Shown: piece after piece, positions 44,040 to 52,493 of the stretch
Layout: each line of letters starts with the position of its first letter
Position numbering within the stretch: position 1 is the first letter of the stretch
NCBI GenBank assembly: GCA_016868895.1
Contig: VGFK01000003.1
Location: forward strand, 1 to 64,000
Direction: 5' to 3'
DNA: 64,000 bases
From: Bacteroidota bacterium
GTDB lineage: Bacteria; Bacteroidota; Bacteroidia; Chitinophagales; Chitinophagaceae
The notes under the pieces: model-generated
Seen by the model: the letters and a program-made list of their open reading frames with translations, nothing else
Told to the model about the DNA's origin: nothing
Database searches by the model: none
Made by a program: the position numbers and the translations under genes

Positions 44040-45344
44040 TTATTGGTATTTAGGCTTATTGAACCAGCTATCACCCAGGTTGAACCCAACGGAGAGCCTG
44101 AAGATATTTTCGCGGATATCGTTTTCGCGATTCCCCCTGAACCCTATTTCGAATGCTGTATTGATTTGGGTATACTGATTGGTGTATACATTTCTGCGAA
44201 CGGGAAGACCTGCACCGAAGCTGAAGTTGTATTGAGGTACTCTTTTATTCAATTGAACGTTATCCGGACCGAATGAAGCGCCCATGCGGTAGGCTACACG
44301 GCTCCAATAATTATTCGATTGATAGTTGGGAAGGATTTGTGCTCCCAACCTTATGGTCCAGTTGTTCACCAGGTTGTCGGTCTGACTATAATACCGGTAA
44401 TCGCCCCACTTTCCATAATTCAGTTCTGCGCCAAACAACCAGTCTGTTTCATGTTGTAAGATGATGCCTGCGCCCCAGGTGGCGGGGTGAATGATGGTAC
44501 CGGCTTCATTATTTCCTTTGTATATGCTGTCGATAACGGACGTGCCATTGGTTGCACTGTAGTCGATGGTTTGTCGAGTGATGTTTCGGTTGGCCTTCAT
44601 TTCTGTTTTCAGCTCGCCGTGTGCGCCGATGCGCATGGTGATTTTATCCGCGACCTTGATTTTGAATTGAACGCCACCGTTGAGGAAGATGCCGCCAAAT
44701 CGTGTGGAATCAGTCGAGTTGGTGGATTTATAAAATACCGTATCGCTGATGAAGCTCAATCGGGTAGAGTATTCTTTGGTTCCAAACATGTAACCTACAT
44801 TCATGCCCACATTCAGGAATTTGTTTCCGTATGCGAATCCGGTATAGGCTTGATAGGAGCCGCCGTTGCCTGTATAATTGTAGTTGACGCTATCGACGTT
44901 TTGCAACCGTGTTTTGATGAGGATGTCGTAATTGATTCTGGAAACTGGTCGCATACCAATGTTCATTCCCCAAAGCTTGGATTTGGAAAGAGGCAAGCCC
45001 AGTTGAAAGTAGGAAGGAACCAGATTGTTGGAAACATAACGACGAGGGGGGTTGAGGGCACGCAGGGTTCGAGAACTATAGTCCAGGCCGATATCGAAGC
45101 TGGTCACTTTGAGTTCAGCATAGGAGGCGGGGTTGGTAAAATTAACTGAACTGTAATCTGCGTAAGCAGAAGACAGTCCACCCATTCCCCTGTTCAGGAT
45201 GTTGTACCCGGGTAAGGGATCTCCGAGCCCGTAGCGGGAATAGGGTGAATTTTCCTGTCCGATGGCTGGAGCGGTGAGCATCAGGATCGGGATCAGGAGG
45301 ATGAATACTATAGAAAAGTTAGTTGTTGGTCTCACTGATCGCAT
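44040..45344 (-). CDS. Outer-membrane beta-barrel protein (FadL/PorV-like)
   Basis: This 434-residue exported protein has a signal peptide ending P-A-I-G-Q. The N-terminal S-P-Y-S-R-Y-G-L-G-D and R-G-M-G-G-L-S-S-A-Y-A-D are typical of Bacteroidota FadL/PorV-like barrels. Alternating aromatic/polar beta strands continue to a C-terminal aromatic end (F-N-L-G-D-S-W-F-N-K-P-K-Y-Q). It may be a transport or assembly porin. ATG 45344 overlaps the coaX 3' end by 26 bp, and lptC starts 7 bp after its stop. This coaX-OMP-lptC order recurs in the phylum and hints at a role in LPS or outer-membrane biogenesis. Confidence 0.82.
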   Translation of the reverse strand: MRSVRPTTNFSIVFILLIPILMLTAPAIGQENSPYSRYGLGDPLPGYNILNRGMGGLSSAYADYSSVNFTNPASYAELKVTSFDIGLDYSSRTLRALNPPRRYVSNNLVPSYFQLGLPLSKSKLWGMNIGMRPVSRINYDILIKTRLQNVDSVNYNYTGNGGSYQAYTGFAYGNKFLNVGMNVGYMFGTKEYSTRLSFISDTVFYKSTNSTDSTRFGGIFLNGGVQFKIKVADKITMRIGAHGELKTEMKANRNITRQTIDYSATNGTSVIDSIYKGNNEAGTIIHPATWGAGIILQHETDWLFGAELNYGKWGDYRYYSQTDNLVNNWTIRLGAQILPNYQSNNYWSRVAYRMGASFGPDNVQLNKRVPQYNFSFGAGLPVRRNVYTNQYTQINTAFEIGFRGNRENDIRENIFRLSVGFNLGDSWFNKPKYQ

Positions 45345-46041
45345 ACAATCCTTTGAATAAAAATTCGGGGTCCGCAAATATCCTGTTTTTTAATAGGCTT
45401 GCAAAATAGGTGCAATCGCCCCCGGTTAAAACCACGTTAAAGTTCCCGTATCGTTTTTCGTATTCGTGAACGATTCCTTCTATTTCTTTTGCCATTCCCA
45501 TGATGACACCGGAAAGCAGATTGGTTTTGGTGTCGTAGCCAATGAGTGGAAAATCCCATTCTTTTTGGATCAGTGGCAACAGGGCGGTGTGTTCGTGCAT
45601 GGAACGAAAGCGCATTTCCAATCCCGGTGAAATACTGCCTCCCAGAAAGGAGTGGTATTTATTGATAAAATTATAGGTGATGCAGCTGCCCAGTCCGATC
45701 ACGAGGTTATGTGTAGAGGGAAAGAAATGAACTGCAGCCGAAGCCAATGCCAGTCGGTCGGCCCCCATGGTATCCGGCTTGCCCACGGCGAGGGTGAAGT
45801 TCAGTTTGGATTGAGGCGACAAGAGATGAAAGCGGGTATGCCGATTTAGGGTATCGTCGATGATCGGAGCGTGGTGAATCACGGAAGAGAGAATCGAGCG
45901 CTCCGGTTGGTAGAGGTTCAGGAGCATGCGCACGTCTTCTGCGCCGTCCTCGCGAAGCGATTGTGCATGCAGAATGTTTCCGTCTTCAAACACAGCCGCT
46001 TTCAATCGCGTATTTCCAAAATCAAGGCAAATTGTTTTCAT
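45319..46041 (-). CDS. coaX: Type III pantothenate kinase
   Basis: This 240-residue ASKHA-fold kinase phosphorylates pantothenate in the first step of coenzyme A synthesis. Motifs are the N-terminal phosphate loop L-D-F-G-N-T-R-L-K, K-P-D-T-M-G-A-D-R-L (substrate-binding), G-L-G-S-C-I-T-Y and G-G-S-I-S-P-G-L, and the late L-T-G-G-D. Its length is slightly short of the usual 250-260. It is the first gene of the leftward coaX-OMP-lptC unit and overlaps the OMP gene by 26 bp. Confidence 0.93.
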   Translation of the reverse strand: MKTICLDFGNTRLKAAVFEDGNILHAQSLREDGAEDVRMLLNLYQPERSILSSVIHHAPIIDDTLNRHTRFHLLSPQSKLNFTLAVGKPDTMGADRLALASAAVHFFPSTHNLVIGLGSCITYNFINKYHSFLGGSISPGLEMRFRSMHEHTALLPLIQKEWDFPLIGYDTKTNLLSGVIMGMAKEIEGIVHEYEKRYGNFNVVLTGGDCTYFASLLKNRIFADPEFLFKGLYAISETNN

Positions 46042-46125
46042 GCAGGAGGCTTGCGGACAAAGGTCTGATAAAGTTGCCGAATGCGCGTGCAGATTATCGC
46101 GTCAAAGCGATAATTTTATGTGGTG

Positions 46126-46860
46126 ATGGAGCATTCCCTTTTGGAAGCGGCGTTGTCGGGCGACAAAAAAAGCATTGCTCGGTGCATATCCCTGATTGAA
46201 AACAAATACCAGGGATATGAAAAGCTATTGGCGGCTGCGCCGAAGGCGCAGCCGCCATGCATCATTGGCCTTACCGGACCACCCGGCGCAGGCAAGAGCA
46301 GCCTGGTCGATGCTTGGGTGGCCGTTTTGGTTGCGCAGCAGCAACGGGTGGCGGTCCTCTGCGTGGATCCTTCTTCGCCCATGCACAGCGGCGCTTTGTT
46401 GGGGGATCGCATCCGGATGAGCCGTTGGTACAATGAACCGCAGGTCTACATCCGCTCCCTTTCCAGTCGCGGTGCGCTCGGGGGACTCAACCCGGCAGTC
46501 ACCGATATCCTGAAGTTCTTAAGCGCTTGCCCATTTGACCGCATCATCATCGAAACCGTGGGAGTGGGACAATCTGAAGTGGAGGTGGCCCGACTGGCAG
46601 ATCTTACAGTGCTGGTCATGGTGCCGGAATCGGGTGATGAAGTGCAGTTCATGAAAGCGGGACTCATTGAGATGGCGGATCTGTTTGTGGTCAATAAATC
46701 CGATCGACCAGGAGTCGATCTGTTTACTCTGCAATTGAAAAATTCGGTACACGACGCCAAAAAAGTCGTGAACACTATTGCAGTGGAAGGTGTTGGTATG
46801 CAAGAGTTGGATGAGCGGGTTCAACAACAATTAACGAAAAAAATAAACTACTATGAGTGA
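46126..46860 (+). CDS. MeaB/ArgK-like G3E P-loop GTPase, C-terminally short
   Basis: This 244-residue GTPase belongs to the family that protects methylmalonyl-CoA mutase and similar B12 enzymes. It has the N-terminal helix (L-L-E-A-A-L-S-G-D-K-K-S-I-A-R), Walker A G-P-P-G-A-G-K-S, D-P-S-S-P-M-H-S-G-A-L-L-G-D-R-I-R-M, E-T-V-G-V-G-Q-S-E-V-E-V and N-K-S-D. Typical MeaB proteins are 310-330 residues; this one ends after V-G-M-Q-E-L-D-E-R-V and lacks the C-terminal dimerisation arm. No mutase gene is adjacent. The linker before Walker A is encoded by a perfect GC-rich hairpin. ATG 46126 is preceded by two in-frame GTGs. The stop overlaps the CDGSH gene by 8 bp. Confidence 0.85.
   Translation: MEHSLLEAALSGDKKSIARCISLIENKYQGYEKLLAAAPKAQPPCIIGLTGPPGAGKSSLVDAWVAVLVAQQQRVAVLCVDPSSPMHSGALLGDRIRMSRWYNEPQVYIRSLSSRGALGGLNPAVTDILKFLSACPFDRIIIETVGVGQSEVEVARLADLTVLVMVPESGDEVQFMKAGLIEMADLFVVNKSDRPGVDLFTLQLKNSVHDAKKVVNTIAVEGVGMQELDERVQQQLTKKINYYE
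46230..46256. repeat. Perfect GC-rich hairpin inside the MeaB-like coding sequence
   Basis: GGCGGCTGCGCC (46230-46241) pairs fully with GGCGCAGCCGCC (46245-46256) around the loop GAA. It is in frame and encodes part of L-A-A-A-P-K-A-Q-P-P, just before the nucleotide-binding loop. The GC content (about 85%) stands out from surrounding codons. Confidence 0.85.
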
Positions 46861-47122
46861 GATGATTCCAAACGAAGGATTTCCTAAGTCAGCCAAGAAC
46901 GAACCGTGTTGTGTAAACGTTGAAGCCGGTAAGACCTATGCATGGTGCACGTGCGGACTGAGTGGAAAGCAGCCGTTTTGTGATGGACAACACAAAAAAA
47001 TTGAAGGAGCTCCTTTTGCCAGCCTAAAAGTGACGTTTGAAGAGGCAAAAGAAGTATGGCTCTGCCAGTGCAAGCAAACCAAGAACCCTCCCTTCTGCGA
47101 TGGCAACCACCGGAACTTTTAA
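46853..47122 (+). CDS. Double CDGSH iron-sulfur protein
   Basis: This 89-residue soluble protein carries two CDGSH-type [2Fe-2S] motifs: C32-T-C34 ... C43-D-G-Q-H47 and C71-Q-C73 ... C82-D-G-N-H86. It is the small tandem class found in many bacteria, related to mitoNEET. It could carry electrons or iron-sulfur clusters. The start overlaps the MeaB-like gene by 8 bp and the acyltransferase follows after 13 bp, so the three are probably one transcript although their functions differ. Confidence 0.92.
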   Translation: MSEMIPNEGFPKSAKNEPCCVNVEAGKTYAWCTCGLSGKQPFCDGQHKKIEGAPFASLKVTFEEAKEVWLCQCKQTKNPPFCDGNHRNF

Positions 47123-47135
47123 CTGATCCATTGCT

Positions 47136-48032
47136 GTGATTGACAAGCTGGTCTACGTTGTTTTATTTGGTGTTTCCCTGCTTCCGTTGCGGGTACTGTA
47201 CGGATTGAGCGATGCTCTGACGTTTCTTAATTTTCATCTGATCGGGTACCGGAAACAAATTGTGTTGTCCAATCTGGATTGTGCATTTCCGGAAAAATCA
47301 ATTCAGGAAAAACGGCGCATTGCGAAGAAGTTTTATTCGAATTTCTTCGATACCCTCGTGGAATCAGTCAAGCTGATCAGTTCCGATAACCGCCTGATCG
47401 ATCGCATGTTTGTAGTGGATCCTGACATGCTCAAGATCTTCAGGAGTACCCGAAAGAACATCCAGATCCATGCCATGCACAATTTCAATTGGGAGATTGT
47501 CAACTTGGGTGCTGCTCGAGAATTCAATTTGCCTTTTCTTGGCGTCTATCAGCCCATTACCAATCCCTTCTTCGAAGCCCTATTCAAAAAGATTCGCAGA
47601 CGAACTGGAACCGTTCTGATACCGGCCAATGATTTTAAAAACAATTTTCTACCGTATCAGGACAAGCAATACGTCATTTCATTGGTGGCCGATCAAAATC
47701 CAGGTCACCCTGCAAAAGCCTGGTGGGCTAATTTTTTTGGCCGACCCGCTCCGTTTGTGAGGGGACCTGAAACGGCCGCGATCAGTCGCGACAACCTGGT
47801 GGTCTTTGCCAACTTCTATAAACTCAAACGCGGCGTTTACACGTTTGAAGCGGAATTGTTCACGGATGATACGAGCACACTGAGAGAAGGTGAAATGACA
47901 CTCAAGTACATTCAATACCTGGAACGCATCATTCGGTTGCGTCCGGATAATTATTTATGGAGTCACCGCAGATGGAAGCATCCTTACAAGCCCGAATATG
48001 CGGAGCTCTCTCTTGAACAACTGAATGACTGA
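47136..48032 (+). CDS. LpxL/HtrB-like lipid A acyltransferase
   Basis: This 298-residue protein is anchored by an N-terminal helix (L-V-Y-V-V-L-F-G-V-S-L-L-P-L-R-V-L-Y). It has the family motif H-N-F-N-W-E (H-x4-E, catalytic) near residue 113, a following G-A-A-R-E-F-N-L-P-F and V-A-D-Q-N-P. It probably transfers a secondary acyl chain onto lipid A at the inner membrane. The start is GTG 47136; no ATG fits. The C-terminal W-S-H-R-R-W-K is typical (W-x-H-R-R-W-K). It lies at the end of the rightward run from the MeaB-like gene. Confidence 0.9.
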   Translation: MIDKLVYVVLFGVSLLPLRVLYGLSDALTFLNFHLIGYRKQIVLSNLDCAFPEKSIQEKRRIAKKFYSNFFDTLVESVKLISSDNRLIDRMFVVDPDMLKIFRSTRKNIQIHAMHNFNWEIVNLGAAREFNLPFLGVYQPITNPFFEALFKKIRRRTGTVLIPANDFKNNFLPYQDKQYVISLVADQNPGHPAKAWWANFFGRPAPFVRGPETAAISRDNLVVFANFYKLKRGVYTFEAELFTDDTSTLREGEMTLKYIQYLERIIRLRPDNYLWSHRRWKHPYKPEYAELSLEQLND

Positions 48033-48038
48033 GCAAGA

Positions 48039-48404
48039 TTATTTGAGGAGGTTCGTGATCATTTCATTGATCATCTCCAGTCGCGGAAGGTTCAGTCGAT
48101 AATACACAAATTTTCCATCGCGATCGATTCTGACGATTCCGGCTCTTCGTAAGATGGCGAGGTGTTGACTGGCGACGGACTGCTCGAGTCGCATGTCGAC
48201 AAAAATTTCGGTAACCGTTACTTGTCCTTTCTTATCAATCAGCCGAATCATGTCCTGTCGCAATCCATGATTGATTGCACGCAATATGAGCGAACTTTTT
48301 TTGATGCTCAATTGATCAAGGGCTGGTGCTTTTTGTTGCAACTGATTTGGTTTTGGTTGGCCGCTACTTCCGTTGCCTCGAGTTTCTTTTAGAAAATCTG
48401 ACAT
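48039..48404 (-). CDS. ArsR-type winged-helix transcriptional regulator
   Basis: This is a 121-residue regulator. Residues 1-35 are a variable, Gln/Pro-containing tail, and the winged helix occupies about 40-118. It has the recognition segment R-L-E-Q-S-V-A-S-Q-H-L-A-I-L-R-R-A-G-I-V and the wing R-D-G-K-F-V-Y-Y-R-L-N. No Cys-based metal site is seen in the recognition helix, so the inducer is not a classic ArsR metal. It is not next to an obvious efflux gene, and its targets are unknown. Confidence 0.88.
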   Translation of the reverse strand: MSDFLKETRGNGSSGQPKPNQLQQKAPALDQLSIKKSSLILRAINHGLRQDMIRLIDKKGQVTVTEIFVDMRLEQSVASQHLAILRRAGIVRIDRDGKFVYYRLNLPRLEMINEMITNLLK

Positions 48405-48510
48405 GGTGGGTGTTTGGTGGTGATTAGCTATGCGAATATAAGAAGGATGCCAATAAAAAAGAGTGGCACGAATTACATAATCCTAATTCTAATATGTAGC
48501 GGCGGCGGGG

Positions 48511-49194
48511 TTAGATACTTTTTTTCGAAGTCGAAAAAAATTCTTTTGTGTACTCGGGTTCGGTCAATGCCAAATCATTGAATGCATGGATTGCAAAACG
48601 TTGTTCTGCCATGGTTGCCAAATGATCATAAGAGTGATGTGCTGGATGGAAGTTGGCGTGTGGGTGGCGACAAATGGCTTTCCATTTTTCTGATCCCGAT
48701 CCAAAAAAATGAATCGTATGCTGATCAAGCAAGTCCGAAAAGCTGTCGGCCTCCAACACAACCGCCTGAGCGGGTCTCTGCACCTGCATGTCGTGATTGT
48801 AAACTGCAGTGAACACTTCTGATCTTCTTGCGTCGATCATGGGACACATCAACTCGGCTTGGTTGGGAGAATTTCCAAAGGCCATCCACTCTAAGGTGTT
48901 GATGCAGATCAATGGAATGTTGAGTGCGTAACAAATTCCTTTTGCTGCTGAAAGTCCCACCCGCAATCCGGTATAGGAGCCAGGACCGTTTACAACAGCA
49001 ACCGCATTCCATTCACCCATGCTAAGTGAACACGCTTGGGTCAATTCTTCAATCGCCGGATGTAAAAACGTTGCATGTTCTTTCTGTGAGGTGTTGATGA
49101 TGCAATGCCGAAGGAGACCGTTGCTGCTGCAGCCCACCATGGCCGTTTCCTGGGCGGTGTCGATGAGGAGTATGGTGTGCGGATGAGCTGACAT
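48511..49194 (-). CDS. tsaB: tRNA threonylcarbamoyladenosine complex subunit TsaB
   Basis: This 227-residue ASKHA-fold pseudo-enzyme forms the dimerisation partner of TsaD for t6A37 modification of tRNAs. Features are the opening I-L-L-I-D-T-A, N-G-P-G-S-Y-T-G-L-R-V-G-L-S-A-A-K-G and C-P-M-I-D-A-R-R-S-E-V-F-T-A. ATG 49194 is preferred; the longer frame to 49272 has no family similarity. A TACTTTTG promoter element ends 10 bp upstream. It is divergent from the ridA-like gene. Confidence 0.93.
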   Translation of the reverse strand: MSAHPHTILLIDTAQETAMVGCSSNGLLRHCIINTSQKEHATFLHPAIEELTQACSLSMGEWNAVAVVNGPGSYTGLRVGLSAAKGICYALNIPLICINTLEWMAFGNSPNQAELMCPMIDARRSEVFTAVYNHDMQVQRPAQAVVLEADSFSDLLDQHTIHFFGSGSEKWKAICRHPHANFHPAHHSYDHLATMAEQRFAIHAFNDLALTEPEYTKEFFSTSKKSI

Positions 49195-49204
49195 GCGTGT
49201 AGTG

Positions 49205-49212
49205 CAAAAGTA
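49205..49212 (-). promoter_or_regulatory. Bacteroidota -7 promoter element for tsaB
   Basis: Minus-strand TACTTTTG matches TAnnTTTG and ends 10 bp before ATG 49194. Confidence 0.55.
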
Positions 49213-49255
49213 GGTTGCTGAAAACCAATTACCTTCGTCCTCACAAATCTTTCTC

Positions 49256-49639
49256 ATGAAAAAGACAATCATTCATACCGATCAGGCACCTGCGCCGATA
49301 GGTCCTTATAACCAAGCTGTTATGGCCAACGGGATGTTGTTTATTTCAGGACAAATAGCGATCAATCCCAAAACAGGCGAGGTTGAGGCAACCACCATTG
49401 AAGAAGAAACCCATCAGGTCATGCACAACCTCTATGTGATTTTGCAAGAAGCCGGTACCGATTTTGGGACGGTGGTGAAGACGACTATTTTTCTCACGGA
49501 TATGTCGCTGTTCGCTACCGTCAATGCTATTTATAGCACGCATTTTCCATCGGAAGCTCCTGCCCGCGAGACCGTAGCCGTGAAAGGATTACCCAAAGGA
49601 GTGAATGTAGAAATAAGCATGATCGCTGTTATCGCTTAA
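49256..49639 (+). CDS. RidA family reactive intermediate deaminase
   Basis: This 127-residue YjgF/YER057c/UK114 protein hydrolyses reactive enamine/imine intermediates released by PLP enzymes. Family motifs are A-P-I-G-P-Y-N-Q-A, F-I-S-G-Q-I, the substrate-binding Arg in A-R-E-T-V-A-V and L-P-K-G-V-N-V-E-I. Length is canonical (about 125-130). It is a single gene; the haloperoxidase-like gene starts 57 bp later. It is separated from serine/threonine metabolism genes in this window. Confidence 0.95.
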   Translation: MKKTIIHTDQAPAPIGPYNQAVMANGMLFISGQIAINPKTGEVEATTIEEETHQVMHNLYVILQEAGTDFGTVVKTTIFLTDMSLFATVNAIYSTHFPSEAPARETVAVKGLPKGVNVEISMIAVIA

Positions 49640-49696
49640 CTCAAAAAACGGATGTGTTGTTTCGCATACCTTTATTGTGTGATAAACCAGTTTAAG

Positions 49697-51034
49697 ATGT
49701 CTCGTTTGCTGAATTTGTTTCTTGCTGTTGTGGCTGTGTTGATGGCAGTTGGTTGTCGGCAGGATCTCTCAACGTATACCTCACCCTTCAGGGATCCGTT
49801 GTTATTCAGCAAGTCGGTTAAAAAATTGAACGACGTGGTATTGGAAAATAATTTTCCACCCATGATCGCTGCCAGAAATTATGCATATGCCACGATTGCG
49901 GCATACGAATGCTTGGCGGCAGGCGACAGCTCATTGCACTCTCTGGCGGGACGCATTGCGCACATGCCATCCATGCCCAAGCCTGAAGTTGGGGAGCACA
50001 TTGATTATCAGCTCTCGGCGCTATTGGCCCTGGTGAAAGTCGGCAACGAAGTCACATTTCCCGAAGGCAGCTTAATGGGATATCATGCAGCTTTATTGAA
50101 AATGGCCGATAGCTTGGATGTTCCGCGCTCCATTCGCACGGCATCTGTTCGATTTTCCGATTCAATGTCGGCTGCAATTTTACGGTGGAGCAAAAAAGAC
50201 AACTATGCTGCAACACGCGGGGCGCCGCGGCATGCGGTGAATTATCAGGATTTGACTGGACTCTGGGTGCCTACACCACCCATGTATGCAACTGGATTGG
50301 AACCGCTGTGGAATACCATTCGTCCCTTTGTATTGGATTCGGCATCGCAATGCCAACCGGGTCGACCACCCGCGTTTTCGATGAACAAGAACAGTGTGTA
50401 CTTCCGTTCCCTGATGGAAGTGAAAGAAACTGGAGAGCAATTGAGCGAAGAGCAAAAGCATATTGCAGATTTCTGGGACGACAACCCATTTAAAATGAAT
50501 GTGTTCGGTCACGTGATGTTTGCCACAAAAAAGTTTTCACCGCCCGGACACTGGATGAACATTGTGGGCATTGCTTCAAAAAATGCAGGAGCTGATTTTG
50601 CAACAACGGTTTCAGTCTATGCGCATACGTCCATTGCCTTGTTTGATGGATTCATCAGTTGCTGGGATGAAAAATACAGGAGTTTATATGTACGACCTGA
50701 AACCGTGATCAACGATAAACTCGATGCCAATTGGCATCCCTATATTCAAACGCCTCCGTTTCCTTCCTATACCAGTGGTCATTCTACCATTTCTGCAGCA
50801 GCAGCCGAAGTCATGACGCGTTTCTTTGGCGATACACTTGCGTTTACCGATACTTCTCTGCTGGAATTTGGAATTGCCAACCGCGAAATCAAGTCGTTTC
50901 GGGAAGCCGCACAGGAAGCCAGTTTATCGCGACTTTATGGCGGAATTCACTACCGGTTCGATCTGGATTCCGGTAATGTTGCGGGCAAAAAAGTCGGAAA
51001 GGTTGTCGTGGACAAACTCATCCCCCAAAACTAA
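49697..51034 (+). CDS. Vanadium-dependent haloperoxidase-like PAP2 lipoprotein
   Basis: This 445-residue protein has a lipoprotein signal (lipobox V-G-C-R) and an all-helical PAP2/vanadate-binding domain. The vanadate/phosphate motifs are P-P-F-P-S-Y-T-S-G-H-S and S-L-S-R-L-Y-G-G-I-H-Y. In this family the bound vanadate or phosphate is held by Arg/Ser/His, with a second His apical. Both a haloperoxidase and an acid phosphatase activity are possible; Bacteroidota members are mostly uncharacterised. ATG 49697 is preferred since it gives a lipoprotein signal. It is followed by the aldehyde dehydrogenase with a 73-bp gap. Confidence 0.82.
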   Translation: MSRLLNLFLAVVAVLMAVGCRQDLSTYTSPFRDPLLFSKSVKKLNDVVLENNFPPMIAARNYAYATIAAYECLAAGDSSLHSLAGRIAHMPSMPKPEVGEHIDYQLSALLALVKVGNEVTFPEGSLMGYHAALLKMADSLDVPRSIRTASVRFSDSMSAAILRWSKKDNYAATRGAPRHAVNYQDLTGLWVPTPPMYATGLEPLWNTIRPFVLDSASQCQPGRPPAFSMNKNSVYFRSLMEVKETGEQLSEEQKHIADFWDDNPFKMNVFGHVMFATKKFSPPGHWMNIVGIASKNAGADFATTVSVYAHTSIALFDGFISCWDEKYRSLYVRPETVINDKLDANWHPYIQTPPFPSYTSGHSTISAAAAEVMTRFFGDTLAFTDTSLLEFGIANREIKSFREAAQEASLSRLYGGIHYRFDLDSGNVAGKKVGKVVVDKLIPQN

Positions 51035-51107
51035 TCACTGCTGCTGTCCAGGTGCGTTAAAAAAATGAACTAACTTGACTGCTGATTGTTTATTCATCAG
51101 CATTCCA

Positions 51108-52493
51108 ATGGATCATTCTTTACAACAATTATTTAATCGGCAGTCGGATTATTTCCGTTCGATGGCAACACGTCCTGTTGCGCATCGCATTAACAAACTG
51201 AAGGATCTGCAAAAGGCAATTGAGTCCAACCAGGAAGCCATTTGTAAAGCCCTTTACCAGGACCTCCGAAAGTCAGAATACGAAGCCTTTGGGGCAGAGA
51301 TTGGACAGGTTGTCAAAGAGATTCAATTTGCAGTTCGCAATTTGAAGCAGTGGGCACGACCCACAGAGGTTCCTACCCCTTTGATGTTTTTTCCTTCGAC
51401 CAGCCACGTTCACCGCGATCCGTTGGGTACCGTGCTGATCATCAGTCCCTGGAACTATCCCTTCTATCTTTCCATCAGTCCGCTTGTAAGTGCCATTGCC
51501 GGAGGAAATACTGCTTTCCTGAAGCCATCTGAAGAAGCGCCTCATACTGCACAGGTCATTGAAGCCATTGTCTCTTCGGTATTTGTGGATGAATACGTCA
51601 AAGTGGTGCAGGGTGTAGGGGGTGAAGTCATACCTGCATTGATGCAGGCGTTTCGATTCGATCATGTTTTTTTTACGGGGAGTACAGCGGTGGGACAAAA
51701 AATCATGGAGATGGCCTCCAAAAAATTGGTGCCGGTCACCCTGGAGCTGGGCGGCAAGAGTCCCTGCATTGTTGACGCTTCAGCTTCTCTGGAATATACC
51801 GCTAAGAAAATTGCATGGAGCAAGCTCATGAATGCAGGACAAACCTGTGTGGCGCCTGATTACTTGCTCGTGCACCACAGCATCAAGGATGCATTGATTG
51901 AAAAAATCAGGCACCAATTTTCTAAAATGCTGGGTGATGATCCTCGACAGAGCGAGGATTACGGCCGCATTATCAATGCAAAGCGCTTTCATACATTGAT
52001 GGGGTTGTTGAATGAAGGAAAAATAGTGAGTGGCGGTCGACACGATGAGCAGGATCGCTACATTGAACCCACGCTGGTTGAAGGTGTAGGGATGGATCAT
52101 GCGATCATGCAACAGGAAATTTTCGGCCCCATCCTGCCCATCATCACCTATGAAAGCAAGGAAGAAGTACTCGAGTGGATTGAACGCAATCCCTTTCCGT
52201 TGTCTTTGTATGTCTACGCAGACTCAAAATCGGCGCAGCAGTTTTACATTGAGCGGGTGCGCTTCGGAGGCTGTTGCATCAATAATGGCATCATCCATTT
52301 GGGAAATCCTCATCTTCCGTTTGGAGGTGTTGGTCCCAGTGGAGTAGGACAGTACCACGGATATTACGGATTTGAAACGTTCACGCGACCCAAATCTGTG
52401 TTGCATTCCCGATCCTGGTTTGATGTTCCGCTCTGGTATGCTCCTTTCAAAGGAAAAGTAAAGGTGTTAAAAAAATTATTCAAATACGTATAA
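51108..52493 (+). CDS. Aldehyde dehydrogenase
   Basis: This 461-residue NAD(P)-dependent aldehyde dehydrogenase is of the class-3-like, membrane-associated type. Key residues are Asn116 in P-W-N-Y-P, Glu213 in L-E-L-G-G-K-S-P and the nucleophile Cys247 in N-A-G-Q-T-C-V-A-P. The C-terminal segment S-R-S-W-F-D-V-P-L-W-Y-A-P-F is typical of the fatty/aliphatic aldehyde group. ATG 51108 fits the family start. Its stop overlaps the ATG of the glutathione peroxidase gene by one base (TAATG), suggesting both handle products of lipid peroxidation. Confidence 0.92.
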   Translation: MDHSLQQLFNRQSDYFRSMATRPVAHRINKLKDLQKAIESNQEAICKALYQDLRKSEYEAFGAEIGQVVKEIQFAVRNLKQWARPTEVPTPLMFFPSTSHVHRDPLGTVLIISPWNYPFYLSISPLVSAIAGGNTAFLKPSEEAPHTAQVIEAIVSSVFVDEYVKVVQGVGGEVIPALMQAFRFDHVFFTGSTAVGQKIMEMASKKLVPVTLELGGKSPCIVDASASLEYTAKKIAWSKLMNAGQTCVAPDYLLVHHSIKDALIEKIRHQFSKMLGDDPRQSEDYGRIINAKRFHTLMGLLNEGKIVSGGRHDEQDRYIEPTLVEGVGMDHAIMQQEIFGPILPIITYESKEEVLEWIERNPFPLSLYVYADSKSAQQFYIERVRFGGCCINNGIIHLGNPHLPFGGVGPSGVGQYHGYYGFETFTRPKSVLHSRSWFDVPLWYAPFKGKVKVLKKLFKYV

